NCBI RefSeq assembly: GCF_002356315.1
Contig: NZ_AP018164.1
Coordinates: forward strand, 3,782,001-3,846,000
Direction of reading: 5' to 3'
DNA: 64,000 bases
Source: Mycobacterium shigaense
GTDB taxonomy: Bacteria > Actinomycetota > Actinomycetes > Mycobacteriales > Mycobacteriaceae
Positions 25,547 through 33,768 of this stretch are shown here, one piece after another (position 1 is the stretch's first letter; each line of letters starts with the position of its first letter). The position numbers and the translations under genes are program-made. A model generated the notes under the pieces. The model made no database searches and was not told the DNA's origin. It was given only the letters and a program-made list of their open reading frames with translations.

Positions 25547-27042
25547 CCACTCAGTCCGTCGGGGCCGAGGTGACGCCCGACCCGTTCGAAGACGGAATCC
25601 CGTTCGGGCGCAAGCTTCAAGAGCTCGCCGCGGAGCTGCCCGACACGGCGGCGGTCACCGTCGTCGCGCTCGACGGCACGGCGCAGACCCTGACCTTCGG
25701 CGAGCTCGAGGCCCGCGCCAACCAATGGGGGCGGGCGCTGGCCGCCGCCGGCGCCGAGACGGGTTCGCTGGTGGCGCTTGCTATCCCGAACTCCCACCAC
25801 CTGGTGCTGGCCACGCTCGGGTGCTGGAAGATCGGCGCGGTCCCGATTCCCATGCACTGGGATCTGCCTGAATGGGAGCGGGAGCGGGTGCGCGGGGTGA
25901 TCAATCCCGCCGTCGTCGTCGACGAGGACAGCCGTTGGGAACTCGACGCGCGCGCGGCAGCCGAGTCGCAGGATCCACTGCCGGAGGCCGTGTCCCCGAC
26001 CGCGAACGGGATCTGCAGCAGCGGTTCCACTGGTGTGCCCAAGGTGATCCTCAATCTGGCTCCCTCGCTGTGGATCCCCCAGCACGGCGAACCGTTTCTG
26101 GCCAACTGGACACCCGTGGCCAAACCGCAGATCATTCTGGTGCCCGCGCCGATGTATCACACCAACGGATTCGCGACGTTGCTGATGCTGCTCAGCGGCG
26201 ACCATCTGGTGATCCTGGAAAAGTTCGATGCGGCAGTGTTCGTCGACTCCATCGAGCGCTACCGGATCACCAACTTCACGGCCACGCCCACGATGCTGGC
26301 GCGCATCGCGGCCCTGCCCGACATCCGGCAGCGCGATTTCTCCAGCGTCGTGTTCATCCTGCAGGGCGCCGCGGTGATGCCGCCGTCGCTGCTGCACACG
26401 TGGTTCGAATTGCTCAGCCCCGAGCAGATCGTGACGGCTTACGGCATGACGGAGAATCTGGGGCTCACCGCACTGCGCGGCGACGAGTGGCTGTCGCATC
26501 CCGGCAGCGTCGGGCGCGGCTTCCGGGACACCGAGATCCTGATCCTGGACGCCGACAAGAACCCCGTCGGTCCCGGCGTACACGGGGAGATCTACCTGCG
26601 CTCGATGATGAGCGCTGGCTATCGCTACCTGGGCGGGGCGTCGCCGTTGCCGTCGACCGAGGACGGCTTTCGCTCCGCCGGCGACATCGGCCACCTCGAC
26701 GAGGACGGCTTCCTCTACATCGTCGACCGCCGGGTCGACATGATCGTCAGTGGCGGCGCCAATGTCTTTCCCGCCGAAGTGGAGTCGGCGCTTGCCGGTC
26801 ACCCCGACATCGCCGACGTCGTCGTCATCGGACTCGCGGACGAGCGGTGGGGACGCCGGGCGCATGCGGTGGTGCAGCGCGCCGAGGGGGCATCGCTGGC
26901 CGAGCATCACGTGATCGAGTACGCCAAGAACCGGCTTGCGCCGTACAAGGCGCCCAAGACGGTCGAGTTCGTCGACGCCATCCCCCGCACGGCGGCGACC
27001 AAGGTCAATCGATCGGCGATGATCCAGGCCCGAGGCGGCTGA
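25543..27042 (+). CDS. Acyl-CoA/AMP ligase (FadD-type)
   Basis: 499-residue adenylate-forming ligase from GTG 25543. Motifs: CSSGSTGVPKV (P-loop), YGMTENLG, AGDIGHLDEDGFLYIVDRR and SGGANVFPAEVE, and C-terminal PRTAATKVNR with the catalytic lysine. It ends the five-gene coupled operon of dehydrogenases. It probably makes the CoA ester that these FadEs oxidise. The N-terminal half is slightly compact for the family. Confidence 0.93.
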   Translation: MTTQSVGAEVTPDPFEDGIPFGRKLQELAAELPDTAAVTVVALDGTAQTLTFGELEARANQWGRALAAAGAETGSLVALAIPNSHHLVLATLGCWKIGAVPIPMHWDLPEWERERVRGVINPAVVVDEDSRWELDARAAAESQDPLPEAVSPTANGICSSGSTGVPKVILNLAPSLWIPQHGEPFLANWTPVAKPQIILVPAPMYHTNGFATLLMLLSGDHLVILEKFDAAVFVDSIERYRITNFTATPTMLARIAALPDIRQRDFSSVVFILQGAAVMPPSLLHTWFELLSPEQIVTAYGMTENLGLTALRGDEWLSHPGSVGRGFRDTEILILDADKNPVGPGVHGEIYLRSMMSAGYRYLGGASPLPSTEDGFRSAGDIGHLDEDGFLYIVDRRVDMIVSGGANVFPAEVESALAGHPDIADVVVIGLADERWGRRAHAVVQRAEGASLAEHHVIEYAKNRLAPYKAPKTVEFVDAIPRTAATKVNRSAMIQARGG

Positions 27043-27098
27043 GCGTCGGCAATTCCGAGAGTTGTCGGACCCGCGCCCTAGTATCGAACATATCCGTT

Positions 27099-27548
27099 TT
27101 AGACGTGGTGGCCGAAGACGTCTTCCATGACTTCGCCGACCGCCGCCAGGGAACGGCTGGAGTGCTGCTTGACCAGCACATGTCCGCCCAGCACGACGAG
27201 GGCAATCGGCAGCTCGACGGCTCCGACCACCAGCAGTGCCGCCAGGCCCGCGACATAGACGACATCGTGCTTGTCGGGCCGGTGAAACTTCCCGATCAGC
27301 GGCAGTTCGATCGCGCGGTCTTCCAACTCCCGCAACGTCTGCAGGGTGCGGGCGCGCTTGGAGTTCGGGTGCGCCTCGGCATACGCGGCCCATCGTTGGG
27401 CGAAAGTCGGCCCAGCGGCAAGTTCTTCCTGCAGTTCTTCGTGGAGCTCGTCGTGCAACTCGTCATGCAACTCGTCATGCAACTCGTCATGCAGCTCCTC
27501 GTGGAGCTCGTCGCGCAGCTTGTCCGAGCCTTCGTTCACCATGGTCAT
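27099..27548 (-). CDS. Small membrane protein with an N-terminal ELHD repeat ladder
   Basis: 149 residues. Residues 13-43 are a four-residue repeat (D/E-E-L-H) placing His at 16, 20, 24, 28, 32 and 36, one face of an alpha helix, flanked by Asp/Glu. A middle basic/helical part follows, then one strong hydrophobic segment (about 96-122, containing VELPIALVVLGG). No family was recognised. The gene lies 26 bp after the P-type ATPase gene in the same direction, so it is probably in its operon. The repeat could bind divalent cations and hand them to the pump, comparable in concept to the PacL proteins beside mycobacterial metal ATPases; this is inference. Confidence 0.85.
   Translation of the reverse strand: MTMVNEGSDKLRDELHEELHDELHDELHDELHDELHEELQEELAAGPTFAQRWAAYAEAHPNSKRARTLQTLRELEDRAIELPLIGKFHRPDKHDVVYVAGLAALLVVGAVELPIALVVLGGHVLVKQHSSRSLAAVGEVMEDVFGHHV
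27431..27514. repeat. 12-bp tandem repeat, seven copies
   Basis: Seven consecutive 12-nt units encode the ELHD ladder; the middle three (27455-27490, GCAACTCGTCAT) are identical, the outer ones diverged. In-frame length change by whole units is expected between strains. Confidence 0.9.
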
Positions 27549-27574
27549 ATCCGTCTCTCTCTGTTGTGGTCGGT

Positions 27575-30500
27575 TCAGCCGGCAGGGGTGAGTTCGAGTT
27601 GAGGCGCCCGGTTCCGGTCGGCATCTTCGCCGTCGGCCACGCCGGGGAGTTCCTGCGCCCAGGCGTGAACCGCCTCGACCGCATTGGCCAACGCGCGGTC
27701 GGCGTTCGCCCCGTATTTCGTCACGCGCTTGCCGATCACCGACGCCATCCGCAACAAGAAGTCGGGCTTGGCGGCGGTGAGCACGGTCAGACCGACGGCC
27801 GGGGCGACGCCTTCGATCCACCCCAACGGACCCAATGGCACGCAGCCGACGAGTTGGCTGAGGCCCGGAGTCGTGATCAAGGCACCCATTGCGAGGAAAG
27901 TCCCAGCGACGGTGCTGATGACGAGCGGATCCCGCGATTCCAGCAGCGTTTGGCCGAGCTGCGTGGTAACGAGGCCCACCAGACCGACCGTCGCCGCGCG
28001 CTGCGGATTGGCCCGGGTGAAGGTGGCCATGCTCCACGAGGCGCTGGCACCAATGGTCGTCGCCGCCCCGCGGATGGCAACCGTGTGTGAGAGGTCGTTC
28101 ATGTTGATCCCGCGCTCTGACGGAGGTCGCATGTTGCGAACGGCGCTCACCGCCACGGCCGTCGTGGGGAAGACGTCGGTCAGGATGTTCACCAGCAGGA
28201 TCTGCCGGGCGGTCAGCGGCGCCACACCTCGCACCATCGTTCCGTACATGTTGAAGGCGATTTCGCCGGCATTACCGCCCAGCAACATAGCGACCGCGGC
28301 CTGCGCCTGCTGCCACAGCCGGTGCCCCTCCTCGATCGCCTCCAGCAGACTTCCGACTCGCCCTTCGGTCAGCACCACGTCGGCGGCGCCGCGGGCCGGG
28401 TCGCTGCCGTGCGAGGACACGCCGACCCCGACCGCCGCGGCGCGGATCGCGGCGGCATCGTTGGCGCCGTCGCCGACCATTGCGGTGACGACGCCGGAAT
28501 TGCTGATCTGCTGGACGATCTGGACCTTCTGCTCGGGGCTCATCCGCGCATAGATGACGTTGGTCTTGACGACCTCGGCGCGTTCGGCGATCGACAACCG
28601 CTCCCAGCGGGCTCCCGTGATGATGGAGTCTTCGGAGACGTCGAGGCCGATCTGACGGGCGATCGCACGGGCGGTGGCCGGATGGTCACCCGTGATGACC
28701 CGAACGCCGATGTCGCGCTTGGCCAGCCCGAGTAGCAATTCTCTGGCATCCGGCCGCGGTGTGTCGGTGATGCCGAGGAAGCCAAGCAGGCGTAATCCTT
28801 TGCCGCACAGCGGTTCCAGGCCCTTGTCCTGAGCGATCGCGAGCTCGTCTTCGGTCACCTTGCGTTCGGCGACCGCGATCACCCGAAGGCCGCGGGTGGC
28901 CATGTCGTGCACGTGAGCCAGCAGCGTCTCGCGAGTGGCGTCGTCCTCACCCTCCACACACGCCGACAGGACAATCTCGGGTCCACCCTTCACGGCGAGC
29001 GTGTCGCCGTCCAGCCCGGCCGCGTACGCCCGGCCCGCGCGGAACGGCAGCTCGCGGTCCCGCTTAGGCTGGTTGCCGGCCTTGTTGACGACGGCGGCGT
29101 CGGTGGCCTGCAGCGGAGCGTGCTCGCTGACCGCCACCGGCGTCGCCAGCGCCGCGCGCTCGAGGATCAGTTCTTCGTCGAAGCCCGGCTGCGGGGAGAT
29201 GTCGGTGACCACTAGCCGGTTCTCGCTCAGCGTCCCGGTCTTGTCGAAGCAGACGACCTCGACGCGGCCGAGCGTCTCGACCGAGCGTGGCGCCCGCACA
29301 AGAACATTGCGCTCTGTCAGTCGCCGTGCCGCTTCGCGCTGGGCCAGGGTCGCCACCAGCGGCAGGCCCTCGGGTACCGCGGCGACCGCGCAGTAGACAC
29401 CGCTGGTGACGGCCTCCTTGATGCCCGAGCCCCGCAGCAATGCGGTCAGTACCACGCCCGCGCCGCCGGTCATGGTCCAAGGCAGCACCTTCGCGGTCAC
29501 CCCCGCCAGCTGGGCGTGCAGGCCCACCTCGTCGCGCCGCTTGGGTGCCAGCGCCATGGCCCGCCCGCCGGCCGTCGCGTCACCGACCGCGACAACGATC
29601 GCGCGGCATACACCGCTGAGCACGGTCGAGCCCTCGTAGATCATGCAGGACCGTTCGGCCAGCGCGCGCCCCGGTGTCGGGTCGGGGTGCTTGGTCACCG
29701 GCAGTGATTCGCCGGTGAGCGACGATTCGTCGACCTCGACGGCGACCGCGCTCAACACACGTGCGTCGGCGGGGATGACCTCGCCGGCCCGCACTTCGAT
29801 GATGGCGCCCACCGTCAACTGCTCGATTTCCGCCATCTCGAACTGATCGGGACCGGTGCTGACCCGCGCCAGCGGCGTCTGGGCGCTGAGCATCTTGTTC
29901 AGCTGGCGGTCCGAGCTGAGTCGCTGCCCCGCGGCAATGCCGGCGCTGCCCAGGAGAACAATCCCGACGAGAATTCCGTCCATCGGCGAACCGACGAGCG
30001 CGCTCGCCATGGCCCCGGTGGCCAGGATCGGGGTGAGCGGGTCCTGCATCTCGTGCCACATCGCCCCGACGATGTCTTTGCTGTTGTCCGCGAAGGCTCT
30101 CGCCAACGCCCGCGTCCGCGACTGCGGCAACTGGGGCGCCACAACGGCTGGGCTGCTGGCGAGATCCGGCCTAAGCAGCCGGAGGTGCTCCTGCGCCTGA
30201 TCGACGTCCAGCGCATGCCACTCGGTGTCCGCGGCGGCAGCCGGATCGGCTTGCATGGTCACGCCGCGCGCGATCACATAGCCGGGGATCAGCGCCAGCG
30301 CGGCCGCCGCGATACTCGGTCGCACACCTGCGGCCCGGACGCCCGGCAGCAGCGTCAGCGCCCCGAGAACGGTTCCGGCGGCGGCCAATTCGACGCCGCG
30401 CCGGGCCGCCGACTTCGCCGCGGGTATGGCGTCGACGATGCGGCAGGCCACCTTCAGATTCGGCATCAGGACGTCCGCCGACCACGCGGGCGCTTTGTCG

Positions 30501-32002
30501 TTCGACCAGACGGCCATCGCCAGATCCGCGGCCGCGAACGCCTGCGGCAGGTCGCGACCCACGACGGCGACGATCCGGCCGTCCGACTGCAAGCGCCGCA
30601 CCGCGTCGGTGACCGCGAGATCGACGTCGTCGCCGACGGGGACGAGTTCGTCGAACGTCCCGCGCAGGTGGCCGGGGTCGGCCCGATCCACCGAGACGAG
30701 TCGCAGCTCAGCGGAGCGGGCCGCGGCGATCAGCGGTTCGGCGAAGGGGTCGGCGCTGCGCGCCACCACGACCTCCAGGTCACGCAGCTCGGGCAGCTGG
30801 TGCGCCGGGGACAGCGAGCACCCGCTGTGGACTCCGGGCTCGAGCAGCCCGGCGTTGACATCGGTTTGGGCGCACTGCCACACCTTGGTGCGCAGTTCCC
30901 CGTCGACGCCGCTGATCTCGGCGACACGCAGGGTTTCGCCGATCAGCACCGCGGGGTCGATGATCAGCACATCGACCCCGTCGAGCCGGCGCAGCGCGTC
31001 CGGCCGCAGCACCAGGGTGTGATGGTGCCGGTTCAACCCGGCGCAGAACGTGGTGGCGAACGACTCGCGGGCGTAGTTCAACGCCCGTGGCGCGGCGACG
31101 ATGACCGCCTCACTCGCCAGTGCGGCGCCGCCGCTCACAGTGAGCGCGATGGCACCGGCAAGGCCCGCCGCGGTCGCCGCTCGCGCGTAGTTCTCCGACG
31201 ACGTGTCTGGCACCGCCCGCGGACGCGTGGCTTGCGGCTGCGGCTTGCATTTAGCGCTGACCGCGAGCCGGGGTTCGTGCTCGTTCCAGGCGTCCACCGC
31301 CGCGAGCGCTTCGATGAGACGCAGGCTGCGCAGCAACATGTCGGCGGCGATGACCGACGGTGTGTGGCCCAGCGACTGCGTGACGGCCGTTCCCAACGCA
31401 AGCACGGCGTCGGCACGCGCCCGACCGAGCGCCCGCTCGAAGACCCGGCGCACATCGGGCTGCGCCTCGGCGAACGTGGTCGCGGCCGCGAATGCCCGCG
31501 GCAACCGGGGTGCCCGCATCACCTGCAGCACGGTCGTCACGCCCAGCGACGCGGCCTTGGCCGCCAGCAGGCTCAGCCGGTTGACGACCTCTTCGCCGTC
31601 CCCGGGGATATCGATCGTGGACAAGCGGGCCGGCTTGGGCGGCTCGGAGTCACCGAATACCTCGACTTCATCGGCCGGCTCGAGGTAGATCCGCTCGATC
31701 ACCTCGACCCTGCGGACCAACTCCCCGACGGACGGCCCGTTTTCGTCGATGTCGACGACCAATCGCGACAGCGGCCAATTCACTTGAGCGCGTGTGATAC
31801 CCGCGGTACTGATAAAGGCGTTTTCCAACACGGCCGCGAACTCGGGCGTGCGCGACGCATCGGGTACACGCAGCTCAATCCACCCACGGCCATTGCCGGA
31901 CCACCGGCGGCGGGGACGCTCCCCGCCTAGCAGCTCGGCTGCCGCGGCTGCGCCGCCTGCGACCACCATACGAAGCCCCGAGACAATCGGCTCGATGACC
32001 AT
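27575..32002 (-). CDS. Large P-type cation ATPase (CtpH/CtpI-like)
   Basis: 1475 residues, twice a normal P-type ATPase. The C-terminal half is a complete pump: TGES loop (SSLTGESLPVTK), membrane motif AAVPEGLPL, phosphorylation site DKTGTLS (D920), TGDHP and GDGANDAAA. The PEGLP motif is typical of P2-type Ca2+/monovalent-cation pumps rather than CPx heavy-metal pumps. The N-terminal half resembles a decayed copy of the cytoplasmic domains, with IIDPAVLIGETL (D349) in place of the DKTGT region. No CxxC metal domain is seen. ATG start. Divergent from a small membrane protein and followed by the ELHD protein. Ion not assignable. Confidence 0.92.
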   Translation of the reverse strand: MVIEPIVSGLRMVVAGGAAAAAELLGGERPRRRWSGNGRGWIELRVPDASRTPEFAAVLENAFISTAGITRAQVNWPLSRLVVDIDENGPSVGELVRRVEVIERIYLEPADEVEVFGDSEPPKPARLSTIDIPGDGEEVVNRLSLLAAKAASLGVTTVLQVMRAPRLPRAFAAATTFAEAQPDVRRVFERALGRARADAVLALGTAVTQSLGHTPSVIAADMLLRSLRLIEALAAVDAWNEHEPRLAVSAKCKPQPQATRPRAVPDTSSENYARAATAAGLAGAIALTVSGGAALASEAVIVAAPRALNYARESFATTFCAGLNRHHHTLVLRPDALRRLDGVDVLIIDPAVLIGETLRVAEISGVDGELRTKVWQCAQTDVNAGLLEPGVHSGCSLSPAHQLPELRDLEVVVARSADPFAEPLIAAARSAELRLVSVDRADPGHLRGTFDELVPVGDDVDLAVTDAVRRLQSDGRIVAVVGRDLPQAFAAADLAMAVWSNDKAPAWSADVLMPNLKVACRIVDAIPAAKSAARRGVELAAAGTVLGALTLLPGVRAAGVRPSIAAAALALIPGYVIARGVTMQADPAAAADTEWHALDVDQAQEHLRLLRPDLASSPAVVAPQLPQSRTRALARAFADNSKDIVGAMWHEMQDPLTPILATGAMASALVGSPMDGILVGIVLLGSAGIAAGQRLSSDRQLNKMLSAQTPLARVSTGPDQFEMAEIEQLTVGAIIEVRAGEVIPADARVLSAVAVEVDESSLTGESLPVTKHPDPTPGRALAERSCMIYEGSTVLSGVCRAIVVAVGDATAGGRAMALAPKRRDEVGLHAQLAGVTAKVLPWTMTGGAGVVLTALLRGSGIKEAVTSGVYCAVAAVPEGLPLVATLAQREAARRLTERNVLVRAPRSVETLGRVEVVCFDKTGTLSENRLVVTDISPQPGFDEELILERAALATPVAVSEHAPLQATDAAVVNKAGNQPKRDRELPFRAGRAYAAGLDGDTLAVKGGPEIVLSACVEGEDDATRETLLAHVHDMATRGLRVIAVAERKVTEDELAIAQDKGLEPLCGKGLRLLGFLGITDTPRPDARELLLGLAKRDIGVRVITGDHPATARAIARQIGLDVSEDSIITGARWERLSIAERAEVVKTNVIYARMSPEQKVQIVQQISNSGVVTAMVGDGANDAAAIRAAAVGVGVSSHGSDPARGAADVVLTEGRVGSLLEAIEEGHRLWQQAQAAVAMLLGGNAGEIAFNMYGTMVRGVAPLTARQILLVNILTDVFPTTAVAVSAVRNMRPPSERGINMNDLSHTVAIRGAATTIGASASWSMATFTRANPQRAATVGLVGLVTTQLGQTLLESRDPLVISTVAGTFLAMGALITTPGLSQLVGCVPLGPLGWIEGVAPAVGLTVLTAAKPDFLLRMASVIGKRVTKYGANADRALANAVEAVHAWAQELPGVADGEDADRNRAPQLELTPAG

Positions 32003-32198
32003 ATTTGTGCTTTACCGCCCTCTCGCGATGATTGGCCTTGACAAAGGAGACTTACGCAGCACACTCAGTCGAGGTGTGCACGTGACGTACACCGTATGTA
32101 GCGAGAGGATCTAGGAAGCTTAGTTAAACAATCTGAAAAGCTAACGTACGGCGAACATTTGGCTAAAGCGCAGATAACAATTAGAACCCGGGAAGATC
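32003..32198. promoter_or_regulatory. Divergent promoter region of the ATPase and the small membrane protein
   Basis: This 196-bp AT-richer gap between divergent genes contains a TTGACA at 32038 and an imperfect dyad GGTGT-N11-ACACC near 32073. No clear -10 pair could be fixed. A shared control of both sides is inferred from the arrangement only. Confidence 0.35.
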
Positions 32199-32540
32199 AT
32201 GACGCTGATAGAACGCACCACCAAGTCCGCCAATTCGCTTGCCGATCAAGCGGTTTCGACAGTAAGCCAGGTAGGAACCGCGATCGCCGAGGGCATTGTC
32301 GTCACGGCCGAAGACCTCCGGGCCGGTCTCAAGGATGGCAAGATCCGACCCCGGACTGTGCTCGCCGCGGCCGCGATCGGCCTGGTCGCCGTCGTCGAGT
32401 GGCCGGTCCTCCTCGTCGTCGGCGGCGGCGCCTTCGTCGCCAGCAAATTCAGGAAGCCGACGACTGACGGCGCCGATTCGGCCGAATCGACGCTCGGCGA
32501 AGACACCCCCGCGCCGGAATCCGCCGAGCCGCAGGACTAG
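32199..32540 (+). CDS. Small single-span membrane protein, divergent from the ATPase
   Basis: 113 residues. An amphipathic N-terminus (1-50) precedes one hydrophobic segment (about 53-82) containing AVVEWPVLLVVGGG, then an acidic Pro/Glu-rich tail. The membrane segment aligns with that of the ELHD protein on the other side of the ATPase (VELPIALVVLGG), so the two share a module. No function is known. It is probably a partner of the pump. It is followed by a strong hairpin. Confidence 0.82.
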   Translation: MTLIERTTKSANSLADQAVSTVSQVGTAIAEGIVVTAEDLRAGLKDGKIRPRTVLAAAAIGLVAVVEWPVLLVVGGGAFVASKFRKPTTDGADSAESTLGEDTPAPESAEPQD

Positions 32541-32554
32541 CCGGCGCCCCCATG

Positions 32555-32582
32555 CCGAACCGCCCGGCGCCGGGCGGTTCGG
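32555..32582. terminator. 28-bp perfect palindrome, likely terminator
   Basis: The sequence CCGAACCGCCCGGC followed by its exact reverse complement gives a 12-14 bp GC stem 15 bp after the stop of the small membrane protein. There is no U-tract. Its position at the end of one unit and before the TetR-thioesterase gene fits a terminator. Confidence 0.6.
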
Positions 32583-32608
32583 GGCGGCGCGGTTCGAGAC
32601 GGGCAATA

Positions 32609-32617
32609 TCACGGTAA
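32609..32617 (+). promoter_or_regulatory. TTAC-N-GTAA type site upstream of the TetR-thioesterase gene
   Basis: TCACGGTAA, 51 bp before the ATG. It belongs to a set of seven similar sites in the right half of the window. A possible autoregulatory site. Confidence 0.4.
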
Positions 32618-32668
32618 CCTCGTTCTCACTGCGCAGACGGTGCGCGGCGGGAAGGGGACACAGCGCTC

Positions 32669-33694
32669 ATGACCGACGTCAGTGAGGACGCCGAGGTAAC
32701 GCGCGGCGACCGCTTCATCAAGACCGCGGTGGCCATCTTGGGCGAAACCGGGCGCACCGACTTCACCGTGCAGGAGGTCGTGGCGCGCTCCAAGACCTCG
32801 TTGCGGGCTTTCTACCAACACTTCGGCAGCAAGGACGAATTGCTGCTCGACCTGCTGGACCGCACGATGGTGCAATCGGCCCAGGCCTGGCGCGCCGAGA
32901 TCGCCGGCCTGGACAGCACGTCGGCGCTGAAGCTGGTCATCGATCGCGTCTGTCAGCAGCCCGAATCCTCCACCCAGGACAGCCTGAACCGGGCGCTGAC
33001 CCTGTACAACCAGCACCTCGCCGAGACCCGTCCCCGCGAATACGCGCGGGTCCTTTCCCCGCTGCATCAACTGATCCGCGACGTCGTGGGGCAGGGCATC
33101 ACCGAGGGGGTGTTCAACCCCGCACTCGACGTCGGGGCGAGCGCCGCGATCATCCTGCAGACCGTGGTCAACGCGCAGCGATTGCATTGGCTGGGAAGCG
33201 AATTGAACGGGACACCAATCAACGCCGGCCAGCTCTACGAGTTCGCCGCGCGTGCCCTCGGCATCCGCGACGAGCGGGACAAGTCGACCACGCCCTCGCT
33301 CGGCGAGCTGTTCGCCCAGATTGGCTTGCGAGCGGCCACCCGCGACGGCGAATTCGCGATGACCATGCCGGTCAGCCCTAACGTGGTGAACACCTCCGGC
33401 GCGCTGCAGGGCGGCCTGATCGCCACGCTGGTCGACGTGGCCGGCGGGCAATACGGGCTGGACTTCCTGGAGCCCGGCACTACGATGACGACGGCCGACC
33501 TCTTCGTCCGCTACCTGCGGCCGATCCGGCAGGGCTCGGCGCTCGCCGTGCCGCGCATGCTGCGCTCCGGGCGCCGGGCGATGGTCATGCAAATCGACAT
33601 CTACGGCGACGGTGACGAGCTCGCCGCGACGGCGACCGTGAATTTCGCGATCATCAACGGCGCGACACCCAAAGGTCTGCGGTCAGACACCTAG
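32669..33694 (+). CDS. TetR-family regulator fused to a PaaI-like hotdog thioesterase
   Basis: 341 residues, two modules. Residues 1 to about 200 are a TetR protein with helix-turn-helix VQEVVARSKTSLRAFYQHFGSKDELLLDL and a helical ligand domain. Residues about 215-335 are a PaaI-type hotdog with GALQGGLIATLVDVAGG (Gln where many have His) and DLFVRYLRPIRQGS. TetR proteins in this genus often sense acyl-CoA; a thioesterase-fold tail could bind or hydrolyse the same ligand. It sits upstream of an amidohydrolase gene in the same direction. Domain order is read directly; the activity is inferred. Confidence 0.9.
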   Translation: MTDVSEDAEVTRGDRFIKTAVAILGETGRTDFTVQEVVARSKTSLRAFYQHFGSKDELLLDLLDRTMVQSAQAWRAEIAGLDSTSALKLVIDRVCQQPESSTQDSLNRALTLYNQHLAETRPREYARVLSPLHQLIRDVVGQGITEGVFNPALDVGASAAIILQTVVNAQRLHWLGSELNGTPINAGQLYEFAARALGIRDERDKSTTPSLGELFAQIGLRAATRDGEFAMTMPVSPNVVNTSGALQGGLIATLVDVAGGQYGLDFLEPGTTMTTADLFVRYLRPIRQGSALAVPRMLRSGRRAMVMQIDIYGDGDELAATATVNFAIINGATPKGLRSDT

Positions 33695-33718
33695 CTCTGT
33701 GAATGTCGTTGCCCGAGA

Positions 33719-33733
33719 GGTAACGTCATTACC
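33719..33733. promoter_or_regulatory. Inverted repeat GGTAA-CGTCA-TTACC
   Basis: A 15-bp dyad, 35 bp before the amidohydrolase ATG and 24 bp after the TetR-thioesterase stop. The half-sites resemble the TTAC/GTAA words seen elsewhere in the window. Candidate operator. Confidence 0.5.
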
Positions 33734-33768
33734 ATTCGCCGAGAATTGAGTCCTCGAAGGAGATCGCC

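Noticed and set aside
27431..27514. Possible CRISPR-like array
   Set aside because: The units are 12 bp with no spacers and encode a regular peptide repeat in frame.
30053..31930. A 625-residue plus-strand open frame inside the ATPase gene
   Set aside because: Antisense to the N-terminal half of the pump, without motifs or a ribosome site.
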